A DNA stretch of 64,000 nt from an uncultured Collinsella sp. (lineage in GTDB: Bacteria; Actinomycetota; Coriobacteriia; Coriobacteriales; Coriobacteriaceae): positions 1 through 64,000 of the forward strand of contig CALFDJ010000016.1 of assembly GCA_937950325.1 (NCBI GenBank), written 5' to 3'. Positions 1 through 10,845 of this stretch are shown piece after piece (the first letter of the stretch is position 1; each line of letters opens with the position of its first letter). The notes beneath the pieces are model-generated. The model was not told where the DNA came from. It made no database searches and saw only the letters and a list, made by a program, of their open reading frames with translations. A program made the position numbers and the translations under genes.

Positions 1-112
1 AACGATATGGCACCGTGGGGACACATGTATGTCAATCCTGGTCTAACAGAGCCTTAAAAAATCATTATGCATAGAAAGTCATAATTATCATTTCGTAAAC
101 ATTTCGATGAAA

Positions 113-144
113 TTAACGCCATGAGGCATGCTTGCGGTTACAAT
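113..144 (+). promoter_or_regulatory. possible carA promoter
   Basis: A TACAAT hexamer at 139-144 resembles a -10 box. The only -35-like hexamer nearby is TTAACG at 113-118, with a long 20-bp spacer, so the assignment is weak. The rest of 1-170 is AT-richer than the genes and holds no gene I can support. Confidence 0.3.
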
Positions 145-170
145 ACCGCGAGGCCTAACTACACACCTTT

Positions 171-198
171 AAGCCGGTCCTGTGAGACCGGGAAGGAG
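171..198 (+). promoter_or_regulatory. PyrR-type RNA binding hairpin over the carA ribosome binding site
   Basis: CCGGTC (174-179) pairs perfectly with GACCGG (186-191) around the loop CTGTGA (180-185). The core GGTCCTGTGAGACC matches the known PyrR binding-loop consensus ARUCCNGNGAGGYU closely. The carA Shine-Dalgarno GGAAGGAG (191-198) begins inside the 3' arm. This arrangement fits the translational PyrR control known from actinobacteria rather than Bacillus-type attenuation, because no anti-terminator/terminator pair is visible. Control by PyrR plus UMP is inferred; pyrR is not in the window. Confidence 0.75.
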
Positions 199-202
199 AA
201 TT

Positions 203-1642
203 ATGGCGAACAACCATACCGCGGGCGCTGCCGCCCGCACCTTCGCGCCCAGCGAGCTTTGCCAGCGTATGCTGGCCAAAACCAGCAAGGGCACCTGTGG
301 TCCCTGCATCCTGTATCTTGAGGATGGGACCATTTTTTATGGACGTGCATGTGGCGCCGAGGGCACCGCGACCGGCGAAGTCTGCTTCAACACCTCGCTC
401 GAGGGCTACTTTGAGGTCATGACCGACCCGAGTTATGCCGGCCAAATCGTAACCATGACCTATCCGCAGATCGGCAACTACGGTATCGACGAGACCGACG
501 TCCAGTCGGCCTTCCCCGGCGACGCCGTGCGCCCTGCGAGCGCTCCGGCTATGCGCGGCATGATCGTTCGCGACATGTGCGCCACGCCTTCTAACTGGCG
601 CTCGGCCGTCAGCGTGCCGGAGTACCTGCGTGCACACGGCATCGTCGCTATCGAGGGCGTCGACACCCGCGCCCTGGTGCGCCACCTGCGCGACAACGGC
701 TCCAAGATGGGCATTATCTCGACCGAGATCTTCGATGTCGACGAGCTTGCCGAGCGTCTGGCCGCAGCGCCCGCGCTGGTAGGCGAGAACCTGGTCAAGA
801 CCGTGAGCTGCCCTGAGCCCCACGCCTTTACCGCCGTCGACCTTCCTGCCACGCATGACTTTGCACTTGCGGCTGCCGCTCCTGCCCGTCACAAGGTGGT
901 CGCCTACGACTGCGGTGTGAAGCGCGGCATTCTGGAGGGGCTGGTCCGCGCCGGCTGCGACCTTACCGTCGTGCCGTGGGACACGCCCGCGAGTGAGGTG
1001 CTCGACATGAATCCCGACGGCGTCTTTTTGTCCAATGGCCCCGGCGACCCCGACGCCGTGGTGGAGACCTACGAGCAGGTGCAGCAGCTGATCGGCAAGG
1101 TGCCGGTCTTTGGTATTTGTCTTGGTCACCAGATGATCAGCCTGGCCTGCGGCGCCCAGATGGAAAAGCTTAAGTTCGGTCACCGCGGTGGCAACCAGCC
1201 GGTTATGAACCTGGTAAGCCGCCGTGTGGAGATCACCGCGCAAAACCATGGCTTTGGCCTGCTGTTCCCCAGCTTGGGCAAGCTTGTCCCCGAGCTTTCC
1301 GGCGGCGAGACCGAGCATGCGGCCGATGGAGATCTGCGCGTCTGGGTGCGCCGCGGAATCGCGCCGGTCGTGATGAACGAGCGCTTTGGTCGCATTCGCC
1401 TGACACATGTGAACCTCAACGACGGCACCGCCGAGGGCATCCAGCTGCTCGACGCACCGTGCTTCTCGGTCCAGTACCACCCCGAGGCCTCGCCTGGCCC
1501 CACCGATGCCCACTATCTCTTTACCGCCTTTACGCGACTCATGGACGGCGAGGAGAACTACCTGGACATCGACACCGCGAAGGACCGCCTTGCCGGCTGG
1601 AACTTTGCTGAGTCCGAGACCGCTGAGCCCGAGGAGAACTAA
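203..1642 (+). CDS. carA: carbamoyl-phosphate synthase small subunit
   Basis: Glutaminase subunit of carbamoyl-phosphate synthase. It releases ammonia from glutamine for CarB, feeding pyrimidine and arginine synthesis in the cytoplasm. A CarA-specific N-terminal domain is followed by a class I amidotransferase domain with nucleophile Cys306 in FGICLGHQM and the His426/Glu428 pair in YHPEASPGP. At 479 residues it is about 100 longer than the E. coli protein. The extra length is an N-terminal stretch of about 35 residues and an insert (around LVPELSGGETEHAADGD) after the QNHGF motif. I chose ATG 203 because GGAAGGAG lies at 191-198; a GTG at 182 falls inside the PyrR loop. carB starts one base after the stop, so the pair is probably translationally coupled and co-regulated. 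Confidence 0.95.
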   Translation: MANNHTAGAAARTFAPSELCQRMLAKTSKGTCGPCILYLEDGTIFYGRACGAEGTATGEVCFNTSLEGYFEVMTDPSYAGQIVTMTYPQIGNYGIDETDVQSAFPGDAVRPASAPAMRGMIVRDMCATPSNWRSAVSVPEYLRAHGIVAIEGVDTRALVRHLRDNGSKMGIISTEIFDVDELAERLAAAPALVGENLVKTVSCPEPHAFTAVDLPATHDFALAAAAPARHKVVAYDCGVKRGILEGLVRAGCDLTVVPWDTPASEVLDMNPDGVFLSNGPGDPDAVVETYEQVQQLIGKVPVFGICLGHQMISLACGAQMEKLKFGHRGGNQPVMNLVSRRVEITAQNHGFGLLFPSLGKLVPELSGGETEHAADGDLRVWVRRGIAPVVMNERFGRIRLTHVNLNDGTAEGIQLLDAPCFSVQYHPEASPGPTDAHYLFTAFTRLMDGEENYLDIDTAKDRLAGWNFAESETAEPEEN

Positions 1643-1643
1643 T

Positions 1644-4958
<3,315 letters not shown>

Positions 4959-4970
4959 TGTGACCTGGCC

Positions 4971-5055
4971 GGCCGGGGCGGCAGCCGGACACTTTTTCTC
5001 GGAAACTGGGCTTCGCGAAGTTTTCCGAGAGAAAGGTCCGCCTCCCGCCCCGGCC
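4971..5055. repeat. long compound inverted repeat downstream of carB
   Basis: Two 37-nt arms (4971-5007 and 5019-5055) are largely complementary. The outer GC-rich stem pairs GGCCGGGGCGG with CCGCCTCCCGCCCCGGCC, and an inner stem pairs CTTTTTCTCGGAAACT with AGTTTTCCGAGAGAAAG. The loop is GGGCTTCGCGA. It may stop carAB transcription, but it is far longer than an ordinary terminator and has no clean T tract. Confidence 0.7.
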
Positions 5056-5128
5056 TGCGGTGACTCGGTTGCACCGTGTGCTGCCGAAGGGGCTTTGCGC
5101 GATGACTAGGGCTGAATAAAAAGTGAGT

Positions 5129-5164
5129 GTGGGATCCGCCGTTCGTTCGAACGGCGGATTCCAC
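5129..5164. repeat. inverted repeat (palindrome)
   Basis: GTGGGATCCGCCGTTCG at 5129-5145 is mirrored by CGAACGGCGGATTCCAC at 5148-5164 with one mismatch. It sits between two longer inverted repeats in the carB-purE gap. A terminator or protein-binding role is possible, but nothing in the sequence decides. Confidence 0.6.
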
Positions 5165-5212
5165 GTTAATATTTCAGCCAACGTACGTCATGGCAATCCC
5201 CGGTAGGTCCCC

Positions 5213-5303
5213 GGGTGCCCCGCGGCGGGCTGGGTTTATTGTCTGAGCGACTTTGCGAAGCAAGGGGAGCGAAGATAAAAACCCAGCCCGACGCGGGGCA
5301 CCC
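5213..5303. repeat. long compound inverted repeat upstream of purE
   Basis: The outer arms GGGTGCCCCGC and GCGGGGCACCC continue into GGCGGGCTGGGTTT and AAACCCAGCCCGAC, enclosing about 40 nt that includes ACTTTGCGAAGCAAGG. Its architecture resembles the repeats at 4971-5055 and 23586-23682. The remaining bases of the 4959-5396 gap (up to the purE promoter region) show no gene. Confidence 0.7.
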
Positions 5304-5327
5304 GCAGACCGCAGGGACGGGAGCAGC

Positions 5328-5333
5328 TATACT
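5328..5333 (+). promoter_or_regulatory. purE -10 element
   Basis: TATACT at 5328-5333 lies 64 bp before the purE start. No convincing -35 box is seen 16-18 bp upstream. The start of the presumed transcript can form a small hairpin, ACTAC/GTAGT (5331-5345). Confidence 0.4.
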
Positions 5334-5396
5334 ACTCTCAGTAGTTAAGGGTCGCGGATCCGCCGCGTCGCCGCTCTCAACAGGAGGTCTTTGTTT

Positions 5397-5861
5397 ATGG
5401 CAGATCAAAAGCCGGTTGTCGGGATCATCATGGGTTCCAAGTCCGATCTGGGCGTTATGGAAGGCTGCACCGCCGAGCTCGAGGCGCTTGGTGTGCCCTA
5501 TGAGCTCGTCATTGCGAGCGCACACCGCACGCCGGCAAAGGTCCACGAGTGGGCCTCGACTGCTGCCGATCGCGGTATCAAAGTAATTATCGCTGCCGCC
5601 GGCAAGGCCGCTCACTTGGGTGGTGTCGTGGCTGCCTTTACGCCGCTGCCGGTTATCGGCGTGCCTATGAAGACGAGTGACCTGGGCGGTATGGACTCGC
5701 TACTGTCGATGGTGCAGATGCCTTCGGGCGTGCCCGTGGCCTGCGTTGCCATCAACGGCGCCAAGAACGCAGCCATCTATGCCACGCAGATTCTGGGTGC
5801 TTGCGACCCCGAGTACCGCAAGGTTATCGAGAAGATGAAGCAGGAGATGGCCGACGCCTAA
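5397..5861 (+). CDS. purE: N5-carboxyaminoimidazole ribonucleotide mutase
   Basis: Class I PurE (154 residues, the usual length). It moves the carboxyl group of N5-CAIR to C4 in de novo purine synthesis. The N-terminal phosphate-binding motif GSKSDLGVM and the catalytic SAHRTP motif with its conserved histidine are present, followed by the AAGKAAHLGGVVA segment. I chose ATG 5397 because AGGAGG (5383-5388) is 8 bp upstream; a TTG at 5391 is poorly spaced. The class I type requires a PurK partner, which is not in this window. purF, purM and purN lie 3-7 kb downstream rather than in the same operon. Confidence 0.93.
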   Translation: MADQKPVVGIIMGSKSDLGVMEGCTAELEALGVPYELVIASAHRTPAKVHEWASTAADRGIKVIIAAAGKAAHLGGVVAAFTPLPVIGVPMKTSDLGGMDSLLSMVQMPSGVPVACVAINGAKNAAIYATQILGACDPEYRKVIEKMKQEMADA

Positions 5862-5897
5862 GCGACTTGCCGTTCCGCTGTAATCATAGGGAGAGTC

Positions 5898-6896
5898 ATG
5901 TCCGACTATCAGGGAAAACGTTTTTCTGCTTCTCAGATCCCCGATCCATCCAAGGCGGGATCGGCCCGCTCCATGCAGCAGGGTCGGGCATTCTCTCCTC
6001 AACAGGCTCGTGCACCGCGCCCCGTAACGCCGACGTCCCATCGCCGTCAGGATACGCCGGCTGCGTATCGCCCTTCGTCATACAGTACGGCCAAGAAGTC
6101 ACCTCGCTCTTCGGCGCATGCCGCGCCATCGAGCTATACCGAGCCGCCGCGCAAAAAGCGCCGCTCCGTCATTCCCATTCTGCTCGTCATCATCGGCATT
6201 GGCCTGATCGTTGCTGCGGCCGCCATCTTTATCAACGCGCAGATTGGCTACAAGCAGGCGAGCGAGTCGTATCAAAAAATCGAAAAGCAATATGTGAGCG
6301 ACAAGGACGCCAGTGGCGTGCCAATTGTCGACTTCAATGCGCTGGCCCAGACAAATCCCGAGGTTGTGGGTTGGATTTACGCGCCCGGCACCAACATCAA
6401 CTACCCCGTGGTGCAGACCAACAACAACTCCAAGTACCTCAACACGCTGTTCGACGGTACGGCCAATGCCTCGGGAGCCATCTTCCTGGATAGCGACGAC
6501 ACCGCGCCGGGCATGGTGGATCAGCAGACCACGATTTACGGTCATCATATGAACGACGGTTCGATGTTCAACGTGATTTCGGATACGACCGATCAGGCGA
6601 CGTTCGACAGCATGGAATACGTGTACTACATCACGCGTGATGCGACGTATAAGTTGCGCCCGCTGGCGACCAAGGTGGTCGAGGACACGTATGCCAAGGC
6701 GCGCACGCCCAACTTTGAGGGCGATGACGGACTGAAGAATTACCTGTCCGAGATGCTCGACGGCGCCTCGGCCGTGGCGAGCGATGCCACCGATCGTGCC
6801 GCTTCGGCAACCAAGATCGTAACGCTTGTGACTTGCCGTTCGCTGTCATTTAGCAATACGCGCGCAGTCATGGTACTCACGCCGGTCGAGGAATAA
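5898..6896 (+). CDS. class B-like sortase
   Basis: Membrane-anchored transpeptidase that cleaves sorting-signal proteins and joins them to the wall or to each other. A Ser/Pro/Arg-rich cytoplasmic tail of about 85 residues precedes one membrane segment (about 88-112). The class B landmarks follow: DFNALAQTNPEVVGWI, the catalytic His in TIYGHHMNDGSMF, Cys313 in TLVTCRSL, and Arg322 in NTRAVM. All three catalytic residues are present. Start ATG 5898 follows AGGGAGAG. No substrate is adjacent; the only LPxTG protein in the window ends at 51682. The long N-terminal tail is unusual for the family. Whether it serves wall anchoring or pilus assembly cannot be told. Confidence 0.88.
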   Translation: MSDYQGKRFSASQIPDPSKAGSARSMQQGRAFSPQQARAPRPVTPTSHRRQDTPAAYRPSSYSTAKKSPRSSAHAAPSSYTEPPRKKRRSVIPILLVIIGIGLIVAAAAIFINAQIGYKQASESYQKIEKQYVSDKDASGVPIVDFNALAQTNPEVVGWIYAPGTNINYPVVQTNNNSKYLNTLFDGTANASGAIFLDSDDTAPGMVDQQTTIYGHHMNDGSMFNVISDTTDQATFDSMEYVYYITRDATYKLRPLATKVVEDTYAKARTPNFEGDDGLKNYLSEMLDGASAVASDATDRAASATKIVTLVTCRSLSFSNTRAVMVLTPVEE

Positions 6897-6963
6897 GTGG
6901 TTCGAGAGTAGCTAAAAGAGCCCCGTCCCAAAAAGACTACCCTGGAAATCAAAAGGAGAAATG

Positions 6964-7380
6964 ATGCTTGAAAGCGGCAAATCGATGCCTTCGGTTGATG
7001 CTTGGCTGCGCGAAGCCAAGGCCGATGTTTCGGCGGCTGATTGTGGGATGTACCTGACACACAACGGCGTGGTGCGTGCGACGCCCAAGGCCGAGGTGCG
7101 TGGGGTCGAGACAGATGGTGTGGCGCCTGGGCATAAGGTGGGCGGCATGGTGTTTGGCTTCGATGCCGAAAAGGTGCAGGCCGCTATCGAGGCAACGCGC
7201 GCGATGCCGGGTATCGGCTATGTGCGCGTGTGGCTGGCGAGTGGCGAGCTTACCGTGGGCGACGACATCATGCTCGTGCTCATTGGCGGAGACATTCGCC
7301 CGCATGTGGTCGATGCGCTACAGGCGCTCGTCGGTACCATCAAAAATGAGTGTGTGAGCGAGGTCGAGCGCGAGGCATAA
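6964..7380 (+). CDS. MoaE-like molybdopterin synthase catalytic subunit, divergent
   Basis: A protein of 138 residues with the overall pattern of MoaE, which transfers sulfur to precursor Z during molybdopterin synthesis: NGVVRATP near the N-terminus, GIGYVRVWLASGELTVGDDIMLVLIGG in the middle, and a final helix. Two family landmarks are altered. The usual His-Arg pair reads IRPHVVDAL, and the C-terminal W-K-x-E motif is replaced by IKNECVSEVEREA. It may therefore be a paralogue with another role. ATG 6964 sits 5 bp after AGGAG (6954-6958); the adjacent ATG 6961 is the alternative. No other molybdenum-cofactor gene lies nearby. Confidence 0.65.
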   Translation: MLESGKSMPSVDAWLREAKADVSAADCGMYLTHNGVVRATPKAEVRGVETDGVAPGHKVGGMVFGFDAEKVQAAIEATRAMPGIGYVRVWLASGELTVGDDIMLVLIGGDIRPHVVDALQALVGTIKNECVSEVEREA

Positions 7381-7403
7381 GGCCGGCAGCGGCACTCGCC
7401 AAC

Positions 7404-7446
7404 AAAAAGCCCACTGGCAGTTCATCAGTCTGCCAGCGGGCTTTTC
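7404..7446. terminator. bidirectional rho-independent terminator
   Basis: AAAAGCCCACTGGCAG (7405-7420) pairs with CTGCCAGCGGGCTTTT (7430-7445) around a short loop. A-runs and T-runs on both sides suit termination of the moaE-like gene and of the convergent membrane protein gene. Confidence 0.85.
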
Positions 7447-7478
7447 TGTGCGTTGGATAATCTCGGCATTGCGTGACG

Positions 7479-8708
7479 CTACACGCGCGTCGCATCCTTG
7501 GGGCTCATGGTCATGCTCTGGAAGCGGTTCTCCATGTAATCGTTATCGAAATACTTGCCGTAGAACTGCGCGACGGGAATATCCGGCTCCGTGCCGTTGA
7601 CGCGCTGGTACCAGTAGTCGAGCGACTGTAGCGTCATGACGCCGTCGACCAGCATAATGACGGTAAAGATGACGGTAGCCGAGTAGCGGCTTTTCCACGG
7701 AATCATGTTGATGAGCTTGAGCAGCCTCGGCAGCAGCAGCTTGATCCAGATGAGCCCGCCCAGGCCCCACAGGCAGGCGAAGCCCGTGCAGGTGCGTCCG
7801 CCCGTAAGCACGGCGAGCGGATCGGGCATGCCAAAGAGCTTCATATGCGAGTAGCTCCACGAGACCACACCGAACGAGGTCTGCATAAACCAGCCCACGA
7901 ACACCTCAAAGCTTGCGCCAAGCAGGGCACTCACCAAAAAGATAATGATGGGGTTCTTTTTGTAGAAGCGGTTGAGCACCATGGTCATGAGTACGGCACC
8001 AAATCCGTAAATGGGGCTGAAGGGGCCAAACAGCATGCCGGCGCGGTTCTGGTAGACGCCCGGGTCGTCGACCGTCATATGCCAGATGTCCTCCAGGATC
8101 AGGCCCAGCACGCAGCAGACAAAGAATACCCAGAACAGGTTGAAGTAGTTGAGCTTGATATAGCCTTCGCCGGTCTCATCGCGGCCGAGCATGCCCTCGG
8201 CGGCGGCGTCGCGGTCGAGCATCTCCTGTAGGCGGCGCTGCAGTTCGCGCTCCTGGCGAAGCGTAGGGTCGACGGTTGCCGAAAGCGCGATGAGGATGCC
8301 GAGCTGGACGGCGGGACGAAGCAAGAAGAGCCCGATACCCTGGAGCATCACGTCGACCAAAAGCTCGACGACGGTGAATGCAATAAGGATGTAGGACAGG
8401 CGGGCGGCGTTGCGGCGCTGGTTTTTGATAAGGTCCAGGCCAAAGATGATCAGGATGACGGCACTTGCCGCAGAGAGCATGATGCCGGCGACGATGAGTC
8501 CAACCGAGACCAGCATATTGTCGCCGAGTTTTTCGGCGGCGTTGCCGTTGATGAGCGCGGTGATGACCTGCCACATAAAGGCGGCGACCGACGGGAGTGT
8601 GCCCACGCCGGACAGGATGCACAGGACGGCGTACACTTTAATGATGAGGGGAATCTTCTTGACCTCCGTGGCGCTGGGGACGCTGGGGTCGAGTTCGTTT
8701 CGATCCAT
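7479..8708 (-). CDS. multi-pass membrane protein, putative ABC-transporter type IV (CmpB-like)
   Basis: A 409-residue integral membrane protein. Four hydrophobic segments lie in the N-terminal half (about 25-165), then a charged linker (RQERELQRRLQEML, about 172-200), then a C-terminal domain of about five segments. The C-terminal domain carries NRAGMLFGPFSPIYGFGAV, the hallmark of the putative ABC-transporter type IV family (PF06541), whose transport role is unproven. No ATPase gene is next to it. The start codon complement(8706..8708) follows AAAGG. It is monocistronic and convergent with the moaE-like gene. Function is unknown; I recognise only the family. Confidence 0.75.
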   Translation of the reverse strand: MDRNELDPSVPSATEVKKIPLIIKVYAVLCILSGVGTLPSVAAFMWQVITALINGNAAEKLGDNMLVSVGLIVAGIMLSAASAVILIIFGLDLIKNQRRNAARLSYILIAFTVVELLVDVMLQGIGLFLLRPAVQLGILIALSATVDPTLRQERELQRRLQEMLDRDAAAEGMLGRDETGEGYIKLNYFNLFWVFFVCCVLGLILEDIWHMTVDDPGVYQNRAGMLFGPFSPIYGFGAVLMTMVLNRFYKKNPIIIFLVSALLGASFEVFVGWFMQTSFGVVSWSYSHMKLFGMPDPLAVLTGGRTCTGFACLWGLGGLIWIKLLLPRLLKLINMIPWKSRYSATVIFTVIMLVDGVMTLQSLDYWYQRVNGTEPDIPVAQFYGKYFDNDYMENRFQSMTMSPKDATRV

Positions 8709-8946
8709 ACAGAACCTTTCTCGCTTTGTCCTAGGTTACTAGGATACGCCGCCGACCTGCCAAAAGACAGGACGAACGTCCCAATTGCAACTTTGTAATC
8801 CCCAACGGTGGACGCGGCGGCCATCTGGGGGCGCGGGCGCTTGCACTGGGCAGACCGATAAAATGTTTGGCCGCAAAACGGATTATTAGCTCGGTGGGCT
8901 TTTAAAAAGCGCTGCTCATGCGCTGGGGAGCGCGTCGCGCCGTGCG

Positions 8947-8952
8947 TATAAT
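8947..8952 (+). promoter_or_regulatory. purF -10 element
   Basis: A consensus TATAAT at 8947-8952 lies 42 bp before the purF start. No good -35 hexamer is found at the expected distance. Confidence 0.45.
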
Positions 8953-8993
8953 AAGGCGGGTAACGCCAAAATACGAGGCTCTGAGGGGATGCC

Positions 8994-10664
8994 ATGTCTC
9001 AAGAAACCATCCGCGCGGCCGAGCGCGCCGCGGGACAGGTGAACGCCATGTCGACGTATGATCCGGACTCCGACCAGCTGCATGAGGAATGCGGCGTTTT
9101 TGGTGTCTGGGCGCCCGATCGCGACGTGGCTCGACTGACGTACTTTGGCCTGCGTGCACTGCAGCACCGTGGCCAAGAATCGGCGGGAATCGCCGTTGGT
9201 GACGGCGGTACGGTTATGGTCCGCAAGGATCTGGGCCTGCTCGACCGCGTGTTCTCCAATGCCGACTTGTCGACGCTCTCCGGTCAGCTGGCCGTGGGTC
9301 ATGTGCGCTACGGCACCGCCGGCGCCAAGAGCTGGGAAGCCTCGCAGCCGCATCTTTCTACCATCAACAGCGTCATTATCGCGCTTGCTCATAACGGCAC
9401 TCTGGTCAACACCGACGAGCTGCGCCGCCAGCTGATCGAGCTGGGCGTGCCGTTCCTCTCCAATTCGGATTCCGAGGTCGCGACCAAGCTTATCGGCTAC
9501 TTTACTCAGCGTACAGGCCATTTGCGCGAGGGCATTCGCAAGACCATGGAGCTCGTGCGCGGCGGCTACGCCATGACGCTCATCAACGAGCAGGCGCTCT
9601 ACGCATTCCGCGATCCGCATGGCATTCGCCCGCTGGTGCTGGGCAAGCTCGTGGACGAGGGCCTGGACCAGGCCGATGCCGCTTCCGTTTCGCAACTGCC
9701 GTCGCAAGACGACGCCGCGACGGTCGACGCTGCCACCCATGTCACCCGCGCCGGCGGCTGGGTCGTCGCCTCCGAGACTTGTGCGCTCGACATTGTGGGC
9801 GCTGAGTACGTCCGCGACGTCCGTCCCGGTGAGATTTTGCGCATCAGCGCCGAGGGCCTTGTGTCCGAGCAGGGCGTGCCTGCCGCCGAAGAGCCTGCTA
9901 ACTGCATCTTTGAGCAGGTCTACTTCGCTCGCCCCGACTCCATCATGAACGGCAAGAGCGTTTACGCCTGCCGTTACGACATGGGTCGTCAGCTGGCACA
10001 TGAGGAGCCCGTCGAGGCCGACCTGGTCATCGGCGTGCCCGACTCCGGCCTGCCGCCCGCGGAGGGGTATTCGCACGAGAGCGGTATTCCCTTTGGCGAG
10101 GGTCTTATCAAGAACCGCTACGTGGGCCGTACGTTTATCGAGCCTACGCAGGAGTTGCGCGCCATGGGCGTGCGCATGAAGCTTAACCCGCTGCGCGACA
10201 ACATCGAGGGCAAGCGCCTCGTCGTGATCGACGACTCCATCGTGCGTGGCACCACTATGGTGCAGCTCGTCAAGATGCTGCGCAACGCCGGCGCCAAGGA
10301 GATTCATATCCGCATCAACTCGCCCGAGGTCATCTGGCCGTGCTTCTACGGTATCGATACCGACGTGCAGTCGCAGCTTATCAGCGCCAACAAGACGGTC
10401 GACGAGATTTGCGAGTATATCGGCGCCGATTCGCTGGCCTTCCTTTCGGTCGAGGGCCTGCTGAAGGTCATGCCCAAGGGCGGTTACTGCGATGCGTGCT
10501 TTACCGGCCGCTACCCCGTGGCGATTCCCGAGAGCTTTGGCCGCGATAAGTTTATGGAGGGCTTTAAGCCCCGCAACCTGGATAAGCCGCTGCACTTTGA
10601 CGACGACGCCGTGGTCGAGAAATACGACGACCGCAGCTGGGAAGAGGAGCACGGCGAGGCCTAA
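8994..10664 (+). CDS. purF: amidophosphoribosyltransferase
   Basis: First committed enzyme of purine synthesis: PRPP plus glutamine gives phosphoribosylamine. An N-terminal propeptide of 32 residues precedes Cys33 of ECGVFGV, the glutaminase nucleophile exposed after cleavage. The Ntn domain contains YFGLRALQHRGQESAGIAV, and the PRPP-binding loop is VVIDDSIVRGTTMVQ. Cysteines in NCIFEQVYFARPDS, WPCFYGID and CDACFTGRYP match the [4Fe-4S] ligands of the Bacillus-type, oxygen-sensitive enzyme. At 556 residues it is slightly long because of the propeptide and a loop around QLPSQDDAATVDAATH. ATG 8994 follows GAGGGG; Met19 (position 9048) is a possible internal start. The propeptide processing is inferred from the family. 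Confidence 0.95.
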   Translation: MSQETIRAAERAAGQVNAMSTYDPDSDQLHEECGVFGVWAPDRDVARLTYFGLRALQHRGQESAGIAVGDGGTVMVRKDLGLLDRVFSNADLSTLSGQLAVGHVRYGTAGAKSWEASQPHLSTINSVIIALAHNGTLVNTDELRRQLIELGVPFLSNSDSEVATKLIGYFTQRTGHLREGIRKTMELVRGGYAMTLINEQALYAFRDPHGIRPLVLGKLVDEGLDQADAASVSQLPSQDDAATVDAATHVTRAGGWVVASETCALDIVGAEYVRDVRPGEILRISAEGLVSEQGVPAAEEPANCIFEQVYFARPDSIMNGKSVYACRYDMGRQLAHEEPVEADLVIGVPDSGLPPAEGYSHESGIPFGEGLIKNRYVGRTFIEPTQELRAMGVRMKLNPLRDNIEGKRLVVIDDSIVRGTTMVQLVKMLRNAGAKEIHIRINSPEVIWPCFYGIDTDVQSQLISANKTVDEICEYIGADSLAFLSVEGLLKVMPKGGYCDACFTGRYPVAIPESFGRDKFMEGFKPRNLDKPLHFDDDAVVEKYDDRSWEEEHGEA

Positions 10665-10666
10665 AG

Positions 10667-10731
10667 CCTGCCATGTAGGGACAGGTTAAACCTGCCATGT
10701 AGGGACAGGTTTATTTTGGTAGGTTTTACCT
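10667..10731. repeat. direct and inverted GGGACAGG repeats
   Basis: Two identical 21-bp direct repeats (10667-10687 and 10691-10711) each read CCTGCCATGTAGGGACAGGT plus one T. They are followed by TTTATTTTGGTAGGTTTTACC, a sequence that recurs at 22652-22676 and, inverted, at 22797-22821. They belong to the dispersed GGGACAG family of the window. The rest of the purF-purM gap holds a hairpin (TGGCGCC/GGCGCCA, 10803-10821) but no gene. Confidence 0.7.
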
Positions 10732-10845
10732 GCTGTTTTGTTGATCGAGCGGAGCGCGTTGTTATGGCGCGCGCCGAAATGAACGCAACTATGAGCACCG
10801 TTTGGCGCCCGCGCGGCGCCACGGTGGTGGGAGAGGAAGGCTCAG

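Noticed and set aside
121..321. Short frame beginning at ATG 121 over the carA start
   Set aside because: It crosses the PyrR hairpin and the carA start in another frame, with no conserved content.
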